Shown here one piece after another: positions 63,401 to 64,000 of a stretch of 64,000 nt of DNA. Position 1 is the stretch's first letter. Every line of letters starts with the position of its first letter. This DNA is from Serilophus lunatus (lineage: Eukaryota > Chordata > Aves > Passeriformes > Eurylaimidae): positions 157,231 to 221,230 of the forward strand of contig VXBA01005866.1 in the NCBI GenBank assembly GCA_013399895.1, in the 5' to 3' direction. Under the pieces are notes generated by a model. That model was not told where the DNA came from and made no database searches. It saw only the letters and a program-made list of their open reading frames with translations. The position numbers were made by a program, and so were the translations under genes.

Positions 63401-64000
63401 ATAGAGCTAAATACTGTAATATGTTTAAAGATGTTGTGAGATCATGTAGAAAAAGAATTAGGGAAGAAAAGGCTCAGTTTGAGCTAAAATTGGCTACCTC
63501 CGTTAAGGATAATAAAAAGTGCTTCTATAAATACATTAATGGTAAAAGGGATGAGGACAATCTCCATTATTTATTAAATAAGGAAGGGAATATAGTTACT
63601 GAAGATGAGGAAAAGGCAGAGGTACTCAATACCTTCTTTGCTTCCATTTTTAATAGCAAAACTGATGGTCTACAGGACAAGTGCTTGCTTAAACTAGTTG
63701 ATAGGGAACTAGTTGATAGGGAACGGTGTATCCCCCCATGATCCAGGTGGAAGATGTTAGAGACCTGCTGTCCCACTTAGATCCTCATAAGTCTATGGGA
63801 CCTGATAGGATTCATCCTAGGGTGCTGAGAGAGCTGGCAGATGTGCTTGCTATGCCTCTTTCCATCATCTTTCAACAGTCTTGGCTTACTGGAGAGATTC
63901 CAGATGATTGGAAGATGGCTAATGTGACACCTATCTATAAGAAGGGCAAGAAGGAGGATCCAGGGAATTATAGACCTGTCAGCCTGACCTCGGTACCAGG
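63400..64000 (+). mobile_element. CR1 LINE ORF2 (reverse transcriptase) fragment, runs off window
   Basis: One frame (63421-63741) encodes YKYINGKRDEDNLHYLLNKE, GNIVTEDEEKAEVLNTFFAS and IFNSKTDG, which match the linker between endonuclease and reverse transcriptase of CR1-type LINEs. A second frame, open from 63738 to the window end, gives VEDVRDLLSHLDPHKSMGPD, ELADVLAMPLSIIFQQSW, and KMANVTPIYKKGKKEDPGNY followed by RPVSLTSVPG. The frame change lies in or near the C-run at 63732-63737, so the copy is broken. A 15-base tandem copy at 63692-63721 duplicates LVDRE in frame. The domain order and the low decay suggest a young copy, 5'-truncated before the endonuclease. Confidence 0.95.

Noticed and set aside
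1..64000. Search for CRISPR arrays, tRNA or rRNA genes, operons and prokaryotic features
   Set aside because: The window is vertebrate intron and intergenic sequence; none of these was seen by eye.

Overview
The window looks like a piece of a bird macrochromosome. It is AT-rich and intron-dominated. It carries several CR1 LINE fragments, one of them ending in the bird-typical ATTCTATG 3' repeats, plus coding exons very close to the vertebrate gene CTNND2 (delta-catenin). Species cannot be resolved further by reading alone; other sauropsids also carry CR1.

Layout. Positions 1-17379 are the 3' part of a CTNND2 intron. It holds a G-rich telomere-like degenerate repeat (1.49-2.29 kb), an old CR1, a CpG island interrupted by an assembly gap (10.92-11.57 kb), two short coding-like open stretches downstream of that island, and a CR1 scrap next to an LTR-like block (16.3-16.7 kb). 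From 17380 to 54241, six exons on the + strand encode the last 295 or so residues of delta-catenin. These cover the final ARM-repeat region, the Ser/Pro/Tyr-rich tail, and the C-terminal Asp-Ser-Trp-Val PDZ ligand. The splice sites are canonical and the phases all join. A 3' UTR follows to about 56.5 kb, with several AATAAA signals. From about 57 to 63.4 kb I see no gene. At 63.4 kb a fairly young CR1 ORF2 fragment begins and runs off the window end.

Most interesting points. (1) A 126-base open segment at 27231-27356 lies inside the 20-kb intron between the LYKK and DGWSQ exons. It is flanked by AG and GT, is exactly 42 codons in phase 0/0, is GC-richer than its surroundings and is rich in Ser/Thr with three Ser-Pro sites. 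It is a strong candidate for a CTNND2 cassette exon. (2) The intronic CpG island carries same-strand splice-donor-like sites and an ATG mini-exon candidate. Coding-like open stretches follow at 12.4 and 15.2 kb, so a nested transcription unit is possible but unproven. (3) The G-rich telomere-like tract has a diverged sequence copy at its two ends. No CRISPR arrays, operons, rRNA or tRNA genes were seen.
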